Translations under genes and position numbers: made by a program
Assembly: GCF_009469615.1 (NCBI RefSeq)
Contig: NZ_SSXX01000001.1
Span: forward strand, 434,001 to 498,000
Reading direction: 5' to 3'
Source of the DNA: Dechloromonas sp. H13
GTDB lineage: Bacteria; Pseudomonadota; Gammaproteobacteria; Burkholderiales; Rhodocyclaceae
DNA: 64,000 nt
In this document: in pieces, positions 1-7,696 of the stretch
Numbering within the stretch: position 1 is the first letter of the stretch
How the letters are laid out: every line of letters begins with the position of its first letter
The notes under the pieces: generated by a model
Told to the model about the DNA's origin: nothing
Seen by the model: only the letters and a program-made list of their open reading frames with translations
The model's database searches: none

Positions 1-208
1 CCATCTTGTCACGCAGCATCAGCAGCATGCCCAGCGCGGAGCTGTCGAGATAATCGACGTCGGAAAAATCGATGGAAACGTGGCTGACGCTGGCATCAGC
101 CACGAGCGGGTCAACAGCGGTCCGAAATTCGCGGTGGGTATTGAAGTCGAAGCGACCGGAGAGCCGAACCTGAACCTTGTTGCCATCGCGGGTGACATTT
201 ACTTGCAT
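1..208 (-). CDS. STAS-domain protein (anti-sigma factor antagonist type), 3' end outside the window
   Basis: The minus-strand frame opens with ATG at 206-208, preceded by AGGA about six bases upstream, and runs off the left edge, so about 69 residues are visible. The visible protein reads as a single STAS fold: beta-rich start (MQVNVTRDGN), a variable middle, then the signature DYLDSSALGMLL. In SpoIIAA-like proteins the serine after the aspartate of this motif is the phosphorylated residue. Such proteins bind anti-sigma factors or act in phosphorelay switches. The partner gene would lie to the left and is not seen. The family call is firm; the pathway is unknown. Confidence 0.75.
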   Translation of the reverse strand, partial: MQVNVTRDGNKVQVRLSGRFDFNTHREFRTAVDPLVADASVSHVSIDFSDVDYLDSSALGMLLMLRDKM

Positions 209-442
209 TTTTTCCTGTTGCAATTCTGACAACGCCCTTCAGTGTGATGAACTGGCCGACGACACCAAGTTTAACAATACATCGGCTACACATCGGCTCG
301 ATCTGAAACCGGGACATCATGTGGATTCACACCGATCGCGGGCAATTCGCCATTGTATCGAATCGGCGAGTGAATCTGCTTACCAATGGCCGGCACGCAG
401 GATTCGGCTGGATGCCTGCAGTGCTAAACTGCTGACATCCTC

Positions 443-1009
443 ATGAAAATTCATCGTCCGATGATCAAATACTGCACGCATTGCGGCGCCGATGTCTCCT
501 TCGAAATCCCCGCCGGCGATGCGCTTCCGCGACACGTTTGCAGGCGATGCGGCCATATCCATTACGAAAACCCGCGGCTGGTGGTCGGTTGCGTAGCCAC
601 TTGGGAAGGACGCATCCTGCTCTGCCGGCGAGCCATCGAGCCACGACGGGGTTTCTGGACTCTGCCTGCCGGCTTCATGGAAAACGGAGAAACGACGGCC
701 GAGGCCGCCAGTCGCGAAACGCATGAGGAGGCCGGGGCGCGGATCATCATCGACGCGCCTTTTTCAATGGTCAGCATCGCCCACATCAATCAGGTCCATC
801 TGTTTTACCGCGGCCGGCTCGCCTCTGCAGAGCATTCGGCAGGCGACGAAAGCCTAGAGGTTGCGCTGTTGCAGCCGGAAGAAATCCCCTGGGAGGAGAT
901 TGCATTCCGTAGCGTCACGCACTGCCTGGAACGCTTCCTAACAGACGCTGCGCAGGGGCATTTCGGCTTCCACGAAACCGCATTGCCGCCACTCGGCCGG
1001 GCTTCCTGA
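443..1009 (+). CDS. Nudix hydrolase with N-terminal zinc ribbon
   Basis: 188 residues. Residues 11-36 carry two CxxC pairs (C11/C14 and C33/C36) that form a zinc ribbon like the one in NudC-type enzymes. The Nudix box follows at 77-99 (G77, E83, then RETHEEAGA with the catalytic EE at 95-96). Nudix enzymes hydrolyse nucleoside diphosphates linked to another moiety; the substrate here cannot be read from sequence. A second ATG seven codons in (MIKYC) is an alternative start just before the zinc ribbon. The gene converges with the TonB-family gene with no base between the stops. A -10-like element (GCTAAACT) lies about 20 bases upstream. Confidence 0.85.
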   Translation: MKIHRPMIKYCTHCGADVSFEIPAGDALPRHVCRRCGHIHYENPRLVVGCVATWEGRILLCRRAIEPRRGFWTLPAGFMENGETTAEAASRETHEEAGARIIIDAPFSMVSIAHINQVHLFYRGRLASAEHSAGDESLEVALLQPEEIPWEEIAFRSVTHCLERFLTDAAQGHFGFHETALPPLGRAS

Positions 1010-1711
1010 TCAATCCTCCAGGCGGTAATGGATCGGCAGGGTCAGGCCGACCTGCCGATTGCGCAGACTATCGGGCACCGCTGCCGTCTGCGCGGCCAGC
1101 AAGACCAGCTTCTGGGCCTCCTCGTCGAGCAGGGCAAACCCGCTCGACTGGCCCAGGCCAACCTGCGGAACGCCGCCCCCGGCCACCGTGTTGACGACCA
1201 CCACGACGACCCCCTCCCACCCCCGTTCGCGCGCCACCGACGGGTAGCGTTTGAAGCGACGCGCCTCGCGAGCGAGGTTCAGGCGGTACTGGCGCACACC
1301 TTCCGGACTGATCTCGCTTTTTTGGACAGCGGCAACGTCGGTAGCCGCAGTCGGCGCCGAGTTTGCGACCAACGCCTGGTCGGCCGACGTAATTTCGTTG
1401 GTTGCGGTCGACCGTGAAAAAGGAGGCAAATCGGGGCGCACCTTCCCGGCGATCGACCTGGCTTTCGCCTTACCGGCAATCGCCGAAGTTTTCTGCGGTG
1501 CGGGCTGCAGGCTCTTCGGTTGCGGCAACGCGGACATGGACTTTTCCGGAACCTGCAGGCGCGCATCGAGCGCCACCCTTGCGGCGTACGACACCGGGTC
1601 CGCAAATCGGCCAGCATCCCGAAACGAAAAGAGCACGGCCAGATGGCAGACGAGTGATATGAAGATTGCCCGTCTCAACATCCGGTCATCGGTCCGAATC
1701 CAATTGGCCAT
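1010..1711 (-). CDS. TonB-family protein (energy transducer type)
   Basis: 233 residues: a short cytoplasmic start, one membrane anchor (about residues 14-30, AIFISLVCHLAVLFSF), a long low-complexity Ala/Pro/Lys periplasmic linker, then a C-terminal TonB fold from about residue 140 (YRLNLAREARRFKRYPSVARERGWEG) to the end. TonB proteins pass proton-motive energy from ExbBD to outer-membrane receptors. No exbB/exbD or receptor gene is adjacent, so this may serve a distant receptor or act in envelope assembly. M11 is an alternative start. The linker-coding DNA at about 1402-1436 carries a copy of the GTCGACCGCA element discussed in the findings. Confidence 0.75.
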   Translation of the reverse strand: MANWIRTDDRMLRRAIFISLVCHLAVLFSFRDAGRFADPVSYAARVALDARLQVPEKSMSALPQPKSLQPAPQKTSAIAGKAKARSIAGKVRPDLPPFSRSTATNEITSADQALVANSAPTAATDVAAVQKSEISPEGVRQYRLNLAREARRFKRYPSVARERGWEGVVVVVVNTVAGGGVPQVGLGQSSGFALLDEEAQKLVLLAAQTAAVPDSLRNRQVGLTLPIHYRLED

Positions 1712-1721
1712 CGCAAAAACA

Positions 1722-1749
1722 AACCCCCGACGGCAACGCCGATCGGGGG
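1722..1749 (-). terminator. Rho-independent terminator after the ccoG-ccoH-DUF3149 genes
   Basis: On the minus strand a GC-rich hairpin (CCCCCGA paired with TCGGGGG, with an inner GGC/GCC) is followed by TTTGTTTTTG. It lies 35 bases beyond the DUF3149 stop and just before the TonB-family start, separating the two transcription units. Confidence 0.7.
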
Positions 1750-1784
1750 AAGGGGGCCGCGCAGGGCGGCCAGCGCAAGGGCAA

Positions 1785-1925
1785 TTACTTACCGAGCTTG
1801 CGCGATTCCTCGTTCATCTTGTTCGAATACATCTTGCCCATGACGACGCCGATAACCAGCACGCCGACGATGACGCCCAGACTCATCAGACCGATGTCGC
1901 TACCAAACAAAAGTTCCCAAGCCAT
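1785..1925 (-). CDS. DUF3149 single-span small membrane protein
   Basis: 46 residues starting MAWELLFGSDIGLMSL, with one hydrophobic segment (about 12-30) and a charged tail (SNKMNEESRKLGK). The strong ribosome site GGGAGGTGACAT lies directly before the ATG. The N-terminal motif and size match DUF3149 proteins, which recur beside cbb3 oxidase accessory genes in Betaproteobacteria. It follows ccoH by about 30 bases and precedes a terminator, so it is the last gene of the ccoG operon. A role in oxidase maturation is inferred from context only. Confidence 0.7.
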   Translation of the reverse strand: MAWELLFGSDIGLMSLGVIVGVLVIGVVMGKMYSNKMNEESRKLGK

Positions 1926-1956
1926 ATGTCACCTCCCAGTAACGAAAAAATAAATC

Positions 1957-2484
1957 CTACTGCGCAGGCCGAGACACGAGGCGCAACGGCTCCTCGGAAT
2001 CGGCTACCCAGTCCCCCTGCAGCCGCCACTTGCCGGCAGGATCCTCGATCGAGACATACCAGCGTCCGCCGATATCGGCGTCCATCCTGCCGCTGTAGAA
2101 ACCCTGACCCTCCGACTGCATCCTGACCAGTTGGTCATGCCCGGCCCGGGTCGGGTGCGCCAGTTTCAGGGTCAGCGCCTCGGGCAGCACCGCCGCAGCC
2201 TCGGCCGCGGTCAGCAAGAGGCGAACCTGCATCCCGGAACGCATCACGTCGGCACGCAGGCCAAGTTCGCTGGCGTAATGATCGCGCTGCAGACGCTGGT
2301 TGACCGCCAGCCCCTGCTTGTAATAATCGTCGGCCACCAGCCCGTCATTGCTGACGATCGCCAGCCAGGCGGTGATGAATCCGGCGACGATGACGATCGC
2401 CGGACCGGCCATGAGGAGCCAGGGCCAGCGCTCCTTGTACCAGGGTTTGCTATCGCTTGCTTGCAGTGTCATTGAATTGCTCAT
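1957..2484 (-). CDS. ccoH: FixH/CcoH family protein
   Basis: 175 residues: a short cytoplasmic start (to about 18), one membrane span (WPWLLMAGPAIVIVAGFITAWLA, about 20-44), then a periplasmic beta domain. The motif NDGLVADDYYKQGLAVNQ after the span is typical of FixH. CcoH assists assembly and stability of cbb3 oxidase and copper delivery to it. It starts one base after the ccoG stop, so the two are co-transcribed and probably translationally coupled. Confidence 0.88.
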   Translation of the reverse strand: MSNSMTLQASDSKPWYKERWPWLLMAGPAIVIVAGFITAWLAIVSNDGLVADDYYKQGLAVNQRLQRDHYASELGLRADVMRSGMQVRLLLTAAEAAAVLPEALTLKLAHPTRAGHDQLVRMQSEGQGFYSGRMDADIGGRWYVSIEDPAGKWRLQGDWVADSEEPLRLVSRPAQ

Positions 2485-2485
2485 G

Positions 2486-3895
2486 TCAGGGCATCAGGAA
2501 AGAGGCCTTTTCATGAACCGCTATCTTGTCGTGGTTCAGGGCCTTGATATCGAAATAGATCGTGTTCGCGCCCTTCTTGCCCGATTCGGGCGGCACGCGC
2601 ACGACGATGGTCACTTCATGGTTCTCGGCGCTGGCAACCTCGACGATGCGCTCACCGACGATCTCGATGCCATCCATCCCTTCCACCGCCAGCGAATAAC
2701 GCTTCGGATCTTCCGTCGTGTTCATGATCTTGAGGTTATAGACGTTCTCGATGCGTCCGTCGTCCGCCTCGCGCGCCAGGAGAGAGCGGTCGCGAATCAC
2801 GTCGACCTTGAGCGGTACGCGCGTCGCCAGGGACCAGGCCGAAGCGACGGTAATCGCCACCAGGATCACCGTGTAGAGAATGATCCGCGGCCGCAGGATG
2901 TGGCCAACCACCTCCTTCGGCGTGAAGTGCTTGGCCAGGGCATTTTCGGTCGTGTAGCGAATCAGGCCGCGCGGCAGCCCGACCTTGTCCATCACCGGAT
3001 CGCAGGCATCGATGCAGGCGCCGCAGCCGATGCATTCGTACTGGATACCCTTGCGGATATCGATACCGGTGGGGCAGACCGCGACGCACAGTCCGCAATC
3101 GACGCAATCGCCGACCGTCTTGGTGTCTACACCCTTCTTGCGCGGACCGCGCGGCTCCCCGCGTTCCGGGTCGTAGGTGATGACTAACGTGTCGGGGTCA
3201 AACATCACGCCCTGGAAACGGGCATAGGGGCACATGTATTTGCAGACCTGCTCGCGCAGGAAGCCGGCCTGCATGTAAAAGAAGCCGGCGTAGAAGAAGG
3301 TCCAGAAGAGTTCCCAACCCGACAGGTTGAAGGGCAACGCGGCGAGCAGTTCGCTCACCGGCGTGAAATAGGCGACCAGCGTAAAGCCTGACCACAGCGC
3401 GATGATGATCCAGATCGCGTGCTTGGCGGCCTTGAGACGGAGCTTGCGGGCGCTCAGCGGAGCCTTGTCCAGTTTCATCCGGGCCGAGCGATCGCCCTCG
3501 ATCCGGTTCTCGATCCACATAAATATTTCGCTGTAAACCGTCTGCGGACAGGCATAGCCACAGAACAGGCGGCCGGCGATCGCCGTGAACAGGAACAGCG
3601 CGTAGGCCGAAATGATCAGCAACAGGGCCAGGTAAAAAACATCCTGCGGCCAGAGGACCAGGCCGAAAAGATAGAACTTGCGTTCTGCGAGGTGGAAGAG
3701 AACCGCCTGACGACCATTCCACTCCAGCCACGGCAGGCCGTAGAAGATAATCTGGGTGAACCAGACGAAGGCCCAGCGCCAGTTGTTCCACCATCCCTTG
3801 ACGTCACGAATGTAGACTTTCTTGTGCTTCTCGTAGAACGAAACGGGAGCAGGCGCGGGGCCTGGCGTTGGGGTAGCGTTGTTGCTGGGTTCCAT
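2486..3895 (-). CDS. ccoG: cbb3 oxidase accessory protein CcoG (FixG/RdxA), ferredoxin-type membrane protein
   Basis: 469 residues with several membrane spans in the first half, the CGYACPQTVYSEIF signature, two cysteine-rich 4Fe-4S motifs (CVDCGLCVAVCPTGID and CIGCGACIDACDPVMD), and a C-terminal immunoglobulin-like periplasmic domain. CcoG is reported to reduce copper for delivery to the cbb3 binuclear centre. It is the first gene of the ccoG-ccoH-DUF3149 unit, downstream of ccoNOQP and separated from it by a terminator. An FNR-type box 67-80 bases upstream implies its own anaerobic promoter. Confidence 0.93.
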   Translation of the reverse strand: MEPSNNATPTPGPAPAPVSFYEKHKKVYIRDVKGWWNNWRWAFVWFTQIIFYGLPWLEWNGRQAVLFHLAERKFYLFGLVLWPQDVFYLALLLIISAYALFLFTAIAGRLFCGYACPQTVYSEIFMWIENRIEGDRSARMKLDKAPLSARKLRLKAAKHAIWIIIALWSGFTLVAYFTPVSELLAALPFNLSGWELFWTFFYAGFFYMQAGFLREQVCKYMCPYARFQGVMFDPDTLVITYDPERGEPRGPRKKGVDTKTVGDCVDCGLCVAVCPTGIDIRKGIQYECIGCGACIDACDPVMDKVGLPRGLIRYTTENALAKHFTPKEVVGHILRPRIILYTVILVAITVASAWSLATRVPLKVDVIRDRSLLAREADDGRIENVYNLKIMNTTEDPKRYSLAVEGMDGIEIVGERIVEVASAENHEVTIVVRVPPESGKKGANTIYFDIKALNHDKIAVHEKASFLMP

Positions 3896-3961
3896 TATGG
3901 CTGTATCCGTATCGAAATTGCGCTAAAGGCAGGATTTTGCAGTGTTCTCAGAAACGCAATT

Positions 3962-3975
3962 TTGATACAAATCAG
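3962..3975 (-). promoter_or_regulatory. FNR/ANR-type box upstream of ccoG
   Basis: TTGAT-ACAA-ATCAG matches the FNR consensus TTGAT-N4-ATCAA at nine of ten defined bases. It lies 67-80 bases upstream of the ccoG ATG, a distance that suits a class II activator site. It supports low-oxygen control of the maturation genes. Confidence 0.65.
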
Positions 3976-3997
3976 GCATTGCTAATGCACTTGGAGA

Positions 3998-4026
3998 AGA
4001 AAAAACGGGGCGGTTGCCCGCCCCGT
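3998..4026 (-). terminator. Rho-independent terminator after ccoP
   Basis: Perfect nine-base stem (ACGGGGCGG with CCGCCCCGT, loop of four) followed on the minus strand by a six-T run. It begins 11 bases after the ccoP stop and ends the ccoNOQP transcript before the ccoG promoter. Confidence 0.85.
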
Positions 4027-4036
4027 TGCGGTGCCG

Positions 4037-4936
4037 TTACTTGGCGCCCTGGCTCAGGCTGAGCACATAGGCCGCCAGCAGGTGGACCTTGGAATCACCC
4101 AGGAATTCCTTCCAGGCCGGCATCTTGTTCTGGCGGCCATTGGTGATGGTCTCGATGATCGTGTTTTCCGACGAACCATACAGCCAGACCTTGTCGGTCA
4201 GGTTCGGCGCACCGAGGGCGTGCATACCCTTGGCGTCCGGGCCGTGGCAGCCCGAGCAACCAACGCTGGCGAAGGCTTCCTTGCCCTTGGCGGCGCGGAC
4301 CGAGTCGTTCGGCAAGCCGGACAGCGAGCGGACATAGTTCGCCAGATCCTTGATGGTATCCGCGCCCAGTTGCGCATGCGGGGGCATCACGCCCATGCGG
4401 CCATCGGCGATGGTCTGCTCGATCTGGGCCGGTTCGCCGCCAAACTGCCAGTCGCTGTCGGTCAGGTTCGGGAAGCCCTTGGCGCCGCGCGCATCCGCAC
4501 CGTGACACTGCATGCAGTAGGTCAGATACAGGCGCTTGCCCATTTCCATTGCCTGCTTGTCACCCGCGATAGCTTGCAGATCCATCGCCGAGTACTTGTC
4601 GTACAACGGCTTGACGGTGGCGTCCATGCGCTCACGCTCGATCTTGTACTGGCCGACCGCCGACCAACCCAGCAACCCCTTGAAACTACCAAGACCCGGA
4701 TAGAGGGCCAGATAGACCAGGCCAAAAATGACGGTGATGACGAACAGCCAGCTCCACCACTTGGGCATCGGATTGTTGTATTCCTCAAGGGTCTCATCCC
4801 AGACATGACCCATGGTCTTGCCCGGCGTGAACTTAGCCTTGCCCTGCATGTAGAGAAGTAGTGCGCAGGCAAAAATACTGCCCAACACAATCACAACCAC
4901 GTACACGTTCCAAAAACCGCTAACGAAATCGCTCAT
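4037..4936 (-). CDS. ccoP: cbb3 cytochrome c oxidase subunit III (dihaem)
   Basis: 299 residues. Two N-terminal membrane helices (about 10-30 and 61-80) are followed by two cytochrome c domains with haem sites CMQCH (141-145) and CSGCH (227-231). CcoP receives electrons from soluble cytochrome or the bc1 complex and passes them towards CcoO/CcoN. It is the last gene of ccoNOQP, 14 bases after ccoQ, and ends at a strong terminator. Length and domain order are normal for the family. Confidence 0.96.
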   Translation of the reverse strand: MSDFVSGFWNVYVVVIVLGSIFACALLLYMQGKAKFTPGKTMGHVWDETLEEYNNPMPKWWSWLFVITVIFGLVYLALYPGLGSFKGLLGWSAVGQYKIERERMDATVKPLYDKYSAMDLQAIAGDKQAMEMGKRLYLTYCMQCHGADARGAKGFPNLTDSDWQFGGEPAQIEQTIADGRMGVMPPHAQLGADTIKDLANYVRSLSGLPNDSVRAAKGKEAFASVGCSGCHGPDAKGMHALGAPNLTDKVWLYGSSENTIIETITNGRQNKMPAWKEFLGDSKVHLLAAYVLSLSQGAK

Positions 4937-4950
4937 TTGCTTTCCTTTTT

Positions 4951-5127
4951 TCAGCGAGGATGCGACGTGCGGGACGCCCCATCCTGATCATCGTGCTCCG
5001 CGAAAGGCAAGTTGGCAGCTTCCTCGAACCCCTTCTTGCTGCCCTTGCCGTAAGCCCATGCCACGATACCGAGGAAGCAGAGCAACCCGGCAACCGTGAC
5101 GATGGAACGCAGATCGTTGATGTCCAT
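4951..5127 (-). CDS. ccoQ: cbb3 oxidase subunit CcoQ
   Basis: 58 residues with one membrane helix (about 10-26, TVAGLLCFLGIVAWAYG) followed by KGSKKGFEEAANLPF, the usual CcoQ pattern. The ATG at 5125-5127 lies two bases after the ccoO stop. A longer open frame extends upstream but only overlaps ccoO. CcoQ stabilises the interaction of CcoP with the core complex in characterised species. Confidence 0.88.
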   Translation of the reverse strand: MDINDLRSIVTVAGLLCFLGIVAWAYGKGSKKGFEEAANLPFAEHDDQDGASRTSHPR

Positions 5128-5129
5128 GA

Positions 5130-5768
5130 CTATTGCTTGGCCGTCTTGAGCGCCGTGCCCATACCTTGCAGGTAGGCAATCAGAACGTCCATTTCGGTCA
5201 TTTCGCCAATCGCAGCCTTGGCACCCTTGATTTCCTCGTCGGAATAGGTCGGAATCCCGCGCACATTGGCGTAGCCACGCATGACTTCCATCTTCTTCTC
5301 GATATCGGCACCGACGGAATCCTTGGCCTTGGTATTCGCCAGGAAGGCGAAGGCCGGCATGTTGGATTCCGGCACCACGTCGCGCGGATTCATCAGGTGG
5401 GCACGCTGCCACTCGTCCGAGTAACGGCCGCCGACGCGATGCAGGTCCGGACCGGTACGCTTGGAACCCCACTGGAACGGGTGGTCATAGACGTATTCGC
5501 CGGCGACCGAGTAATGGCCGTAGCGCTCGGTTTCGGCACGGAACGGACGGATCATCTGCGAGTGGCAGAGGAAGCAGCCTTCGCGGACGTAGATATCACG
5601 CCCGGCCAGGCGCACCGCGTCGTAAGGCTTGAGGCCTTCGACCGGCGTCGTCGTCGACTTCTGGAAGAAGAGCGGAACGATTTCGAGCAGGCCGCCCCAA
5701 ATCACGGTTAACAGCGTCAGAACGATGAGCAGCCCGACGCTTTTCTCAATTTGCTCGTGTTTGATCAT
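5130..5768 (-). CDS. ccoO: cbb3 cytochrome c oxidase subunit II (monohaem)
   Basis: 212 residues with a single N-terminal membrane anchor (about 12-33) and one haem c site, CFLCH, in the conserved context [14 protein letters not shown]. CcoO is the membrane-anchored c-type subunit that relays electrons to CcoN. It lies 16 bases after ccoN. Length is typical. Confidence 0.96.
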   Translation of the reverse strand: MIKHEQIEKSVGLLIVLTLLTVIWGGLLEIVPLFFQKSTTTPVEGLKPYDAVRLAGRDIYVREGCFLCHSQMIRPFRAETERYGHYSVAGEYVYDHPFQWGSKRTGPDLHRVGGRYSDEWQRAHLMNPRDVVPESNMPAFAFLANTKAKDSVGADIEKKMEVMRGYANVRGIPTYSDEEIKGAKAAIGEMTEMDVLIAYLQGMGTALKTAKQ

Positions 5769-5784
5769 TATTATTTCCCCCTAA

Positions 5785-7209
5785 TCAGGCGTGATGAGCG
5801 GCAGGAACGACCACCGGCGCATCCTGCGTCTTGCCGCCGGCCATGGTCCTGAACATGTTGTAAGCCATGATCAGCATGCCGGTGAGGAACAGGACGCCGC
5901 CCAGCCAGCGAATCGCCCAGAACGGATAGGAACCCTTGACCGACTCGACGAAGCTGTAAGCCAGCGTGCCGTCGGCATTCACCGCGCGCCACATCAGACC
6001 TTGCATCACACCGGCAATCCACATCGAGGCGATATAGAGCACGGTGCCGATGGTGGCGATCCAGAAGTGCACCGTAACCAGCTTGGTGCTGAACATTTCG
6101 GTCTTGCCGAAGAGCTTGGGCAGCAGGTAGTAGATGGAACCGATGGAGACCATGGCCACCCAGCCAAGCGCGCCGGAGTGCACGTGGCCGACCGTCCAGT
6201 CGGTGTAGTGCGACAGCGCATTGACGGTCTTGATCGACATCATCGGGCCTTCGAAGGTGGACATGCCGTAGAAGGACAGTGAGGTAATCAGGAACTTCAG
6301 GATGGGATCGTCGCGCAGCTTGTGCCAGGCACCCGACAGGGTCATGATGCCGTTGATCATGCCGCCCCAGGAGGGTGCCAGCAGAATCAGCGAAAACACC
6401 ATGCCGACGGACTGGGTCCAGTCAGGCAGTGCGGTGTAGTGCAGGTGGTGCGGGCCAGCCCACATGTAGGTGAAGATCAGCGCCCAGAAGTGGACCACGG
6501 ACAGGCGATAGGAATAGACCGGGCGGCCGGCCTGCTTCGGTACGAAGTAATACATCATGCCCAGGAAGCCGGCGGTCAGGAAGAAGCCGACGGCGTTGTG
6601 GCCGTACCACCACTGGATCATCGCATCCTGCACGCCAGAGTAGGCCGAGTAGGACTTGGTCAGCGACACCGGCACGGCGGCGCTATTGACCAGGTGCAGC
6701 AGCGCGACGGCAAGGATGAAACCGCCGAAGAACCAGTTGGCCACATAAATGTGGGAAACGGTGCGCTTGGCTATGGTGCCGAAGAAGACGAGTGCGTAGG
6801 AAACCCAGACCAGCGTGATCAGGATGTCGATCGGCCACTCAAGTTCGGCATACTCCTTGCCCTGGGTCATGCCCAGCGGCAACGTGACGGCAGCCAGCAC
6901 GATGACGACTTGCCAGCCCCAGAAAGTAAAGGGAACCAGCGGGCCACCCCAAAGGCGCGCATGGCTGGTACGCTGCACGCACCAGTAAGACGTTGCAAAC
7001 AAAGCGCAGCCGCCGAACGCAAAAATAACTGCGTTGGTATGCAGCGGACGCAGACGGCCGAAATGCAGGAAACCGATATTCAGCTCCGGCCAGACCAGTT
7101 GCGCTGCGATGATGACACCGACAAGCATGCCGACGATGCCCCAGATGACGGTCATGACGGCAAATTGCCGCACGACCTTGTCGTTGTACGTGGTTTGCGT
7201 TCCAGACAT
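5785..7209 (-). CDS. ccoN: cbb3 cytochrome c oxidase catalytic subunit I
   Basis: 474 residues with about twelve membrane helices. Haem-copper oxidase motifs include the [11 protein letters not shown] region and the paired histidines of [14 protein letters not shown] sequence (here [19 protein letters not shown]). The ATG at 7207-7209 ([11 protein letters not shown]) was preferred to the start 20 codons upstream because GAGAGGTGG sits just before it and family members begin here. CcoN holds the high-spin haem b3/CuB site for oxygen reduction at low oxygen tension. First gene of ccoNOQP. Confidence 0.97.
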   Translation of the reverse strand: MSGTQTTYNDKVVRQFAVMTVIWGIVGMLVGVIIAAQLVWPELNIGFLHFGRLRPLHTNAVIFAFGGCALFATSYWCVQRTSHARLWGGPLVPFTFWGWQVVIVLAAVTLPLGMTQGKEYAELEWPIDILITLVWVSYALVFFGTIAKRTVSHIYVANWFFGGFILAVALLHLVNSAAVPVSLTKSYSAYSGVQDAMIQWWYGHNAVGFFLTAGFLGMMYYFVPKQAGRPVYSYRLSVVHFWALIFTYMWAGPHHLHYTALPDWTQSVGMVFSLILLAPSWGGMINGIMTLSGAWHKLRDDPILKFLITSLSFYGMSTFEGPMMSIKTVNALSHYTDWTVGHVHSGALGWVAMVSIGSIYYLLPKLFGKTEMFSTKLVTVHFWIATIGTVLYIASMWIAGVMQGLMWRAVNADGTLAYSFVESVKGSYPFWAIRWLGGVLFLTGMLIMAYNMFRTMAGGKTQDAPVVVPAAHHA

Positions 7210-7284
7210 GAACCCACCTCTCGTTAATAAAAAAACCGGATGCCAACCTCCCCGAACCCAAGGCGGCACATGAAAACGGATGGT

Positions 7285-7342
7285 ATTCTAGATTAGAAGC
7301 GGAGATTTGACCTAGATCAACCTACCGATTATCTAGGTCAAA
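7285..7342 (-). promoter_or_regulatory. ccoN promoter region: FNR-type box inside a 12-bp inverted repeat
   Basis: 7307-7320 reads TTGAC-CTAG-ATCAA, nine of ten to the FNR consensus. A second, weaker box at 7328-7341 (ATTAT-CTAG-GTCAA) faces it. Together they form a perfect 12-bp inverted repeat, TTTGACCTAGAT at 7306-7317 and ATCTAGGTCAAA at 7331-7342, separated by 13 bases. On the minus strand TAGAAT (7285-7290) can serve as -10. This indicates oxygen-responsive control of ccoNOQP, possibly by two dimers. Confidence 0.65.
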
Positions 7343-7389
7343 TTACGCCGAATGGTGTAGCAAAACGCCACATTCGGCGGTCGGCTGAC

Positions 7390-7416
7390 AAAAAAAGGGT
7401 GCGTCGCAACGCACCC
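7390..7416 (-). terminator. Rho-independent terminator after ccoIS
   Basis: Perfect eight-base stem (GGGTGCGT with ACGCACCC, loop CGCA) followed on the minus strand by a run of T. It lies about 85 bases after the ccoS stop and separates ccoIS from the ccoN promoter. The stretch 7417-7501 holds no other signal that I can see. Confidence 0.8.
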
Positions 7417-7501
7417 CAACCCCAACAGAGAACTTTCGTGCAGCATTCGCTTCACATGGGGCCATTTTCAATGCCCGGACCGCATCCGGCGTTGACGCAA
7501 G

Positions 7502-7696
7502 TCAAACTTTTTCCGAATCGTCCTTCCTGGTCGACGCCGAGTTCGGAATGTTCGGCCCGTCGTCATCCATCAGAATCTTGAAGGCCGGCCCCTCGAGATC
7601 GTCGAACTGGCCGCTGCGCACCGACCACCAAAAGGCGACGGCGATCGCGAAAACGAGAACGACCGATACCGGGATGAGCAGGTAGAGGATTTCCAT
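7502..7696 (-). CDS. ccoS: cbb3 oxidase assembly protein CcoS
   Basis: 64 residues: one membrane helix (MEILYLLIPVSVVLVFAIAVAFWW), then SVRSGQFDDLEGPAFKILMDDD, which is the CcoS signature. The ATG at 7694-7696 shares one base with the ccoI stop (TGATG), showing translational coupling; a TTG one codon earlier is possible but less likely. CcoS is needed for cofactor insertion into cbb3 oxidase in studied bacteria. Confidence 0.9.
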   Translation of the reverse strand: MEILYLLIPVSVVLVFAIAVAFWWSVRSGQFDDLEGPAFKILMDDDGPNIPNSASTRKDDSEKV

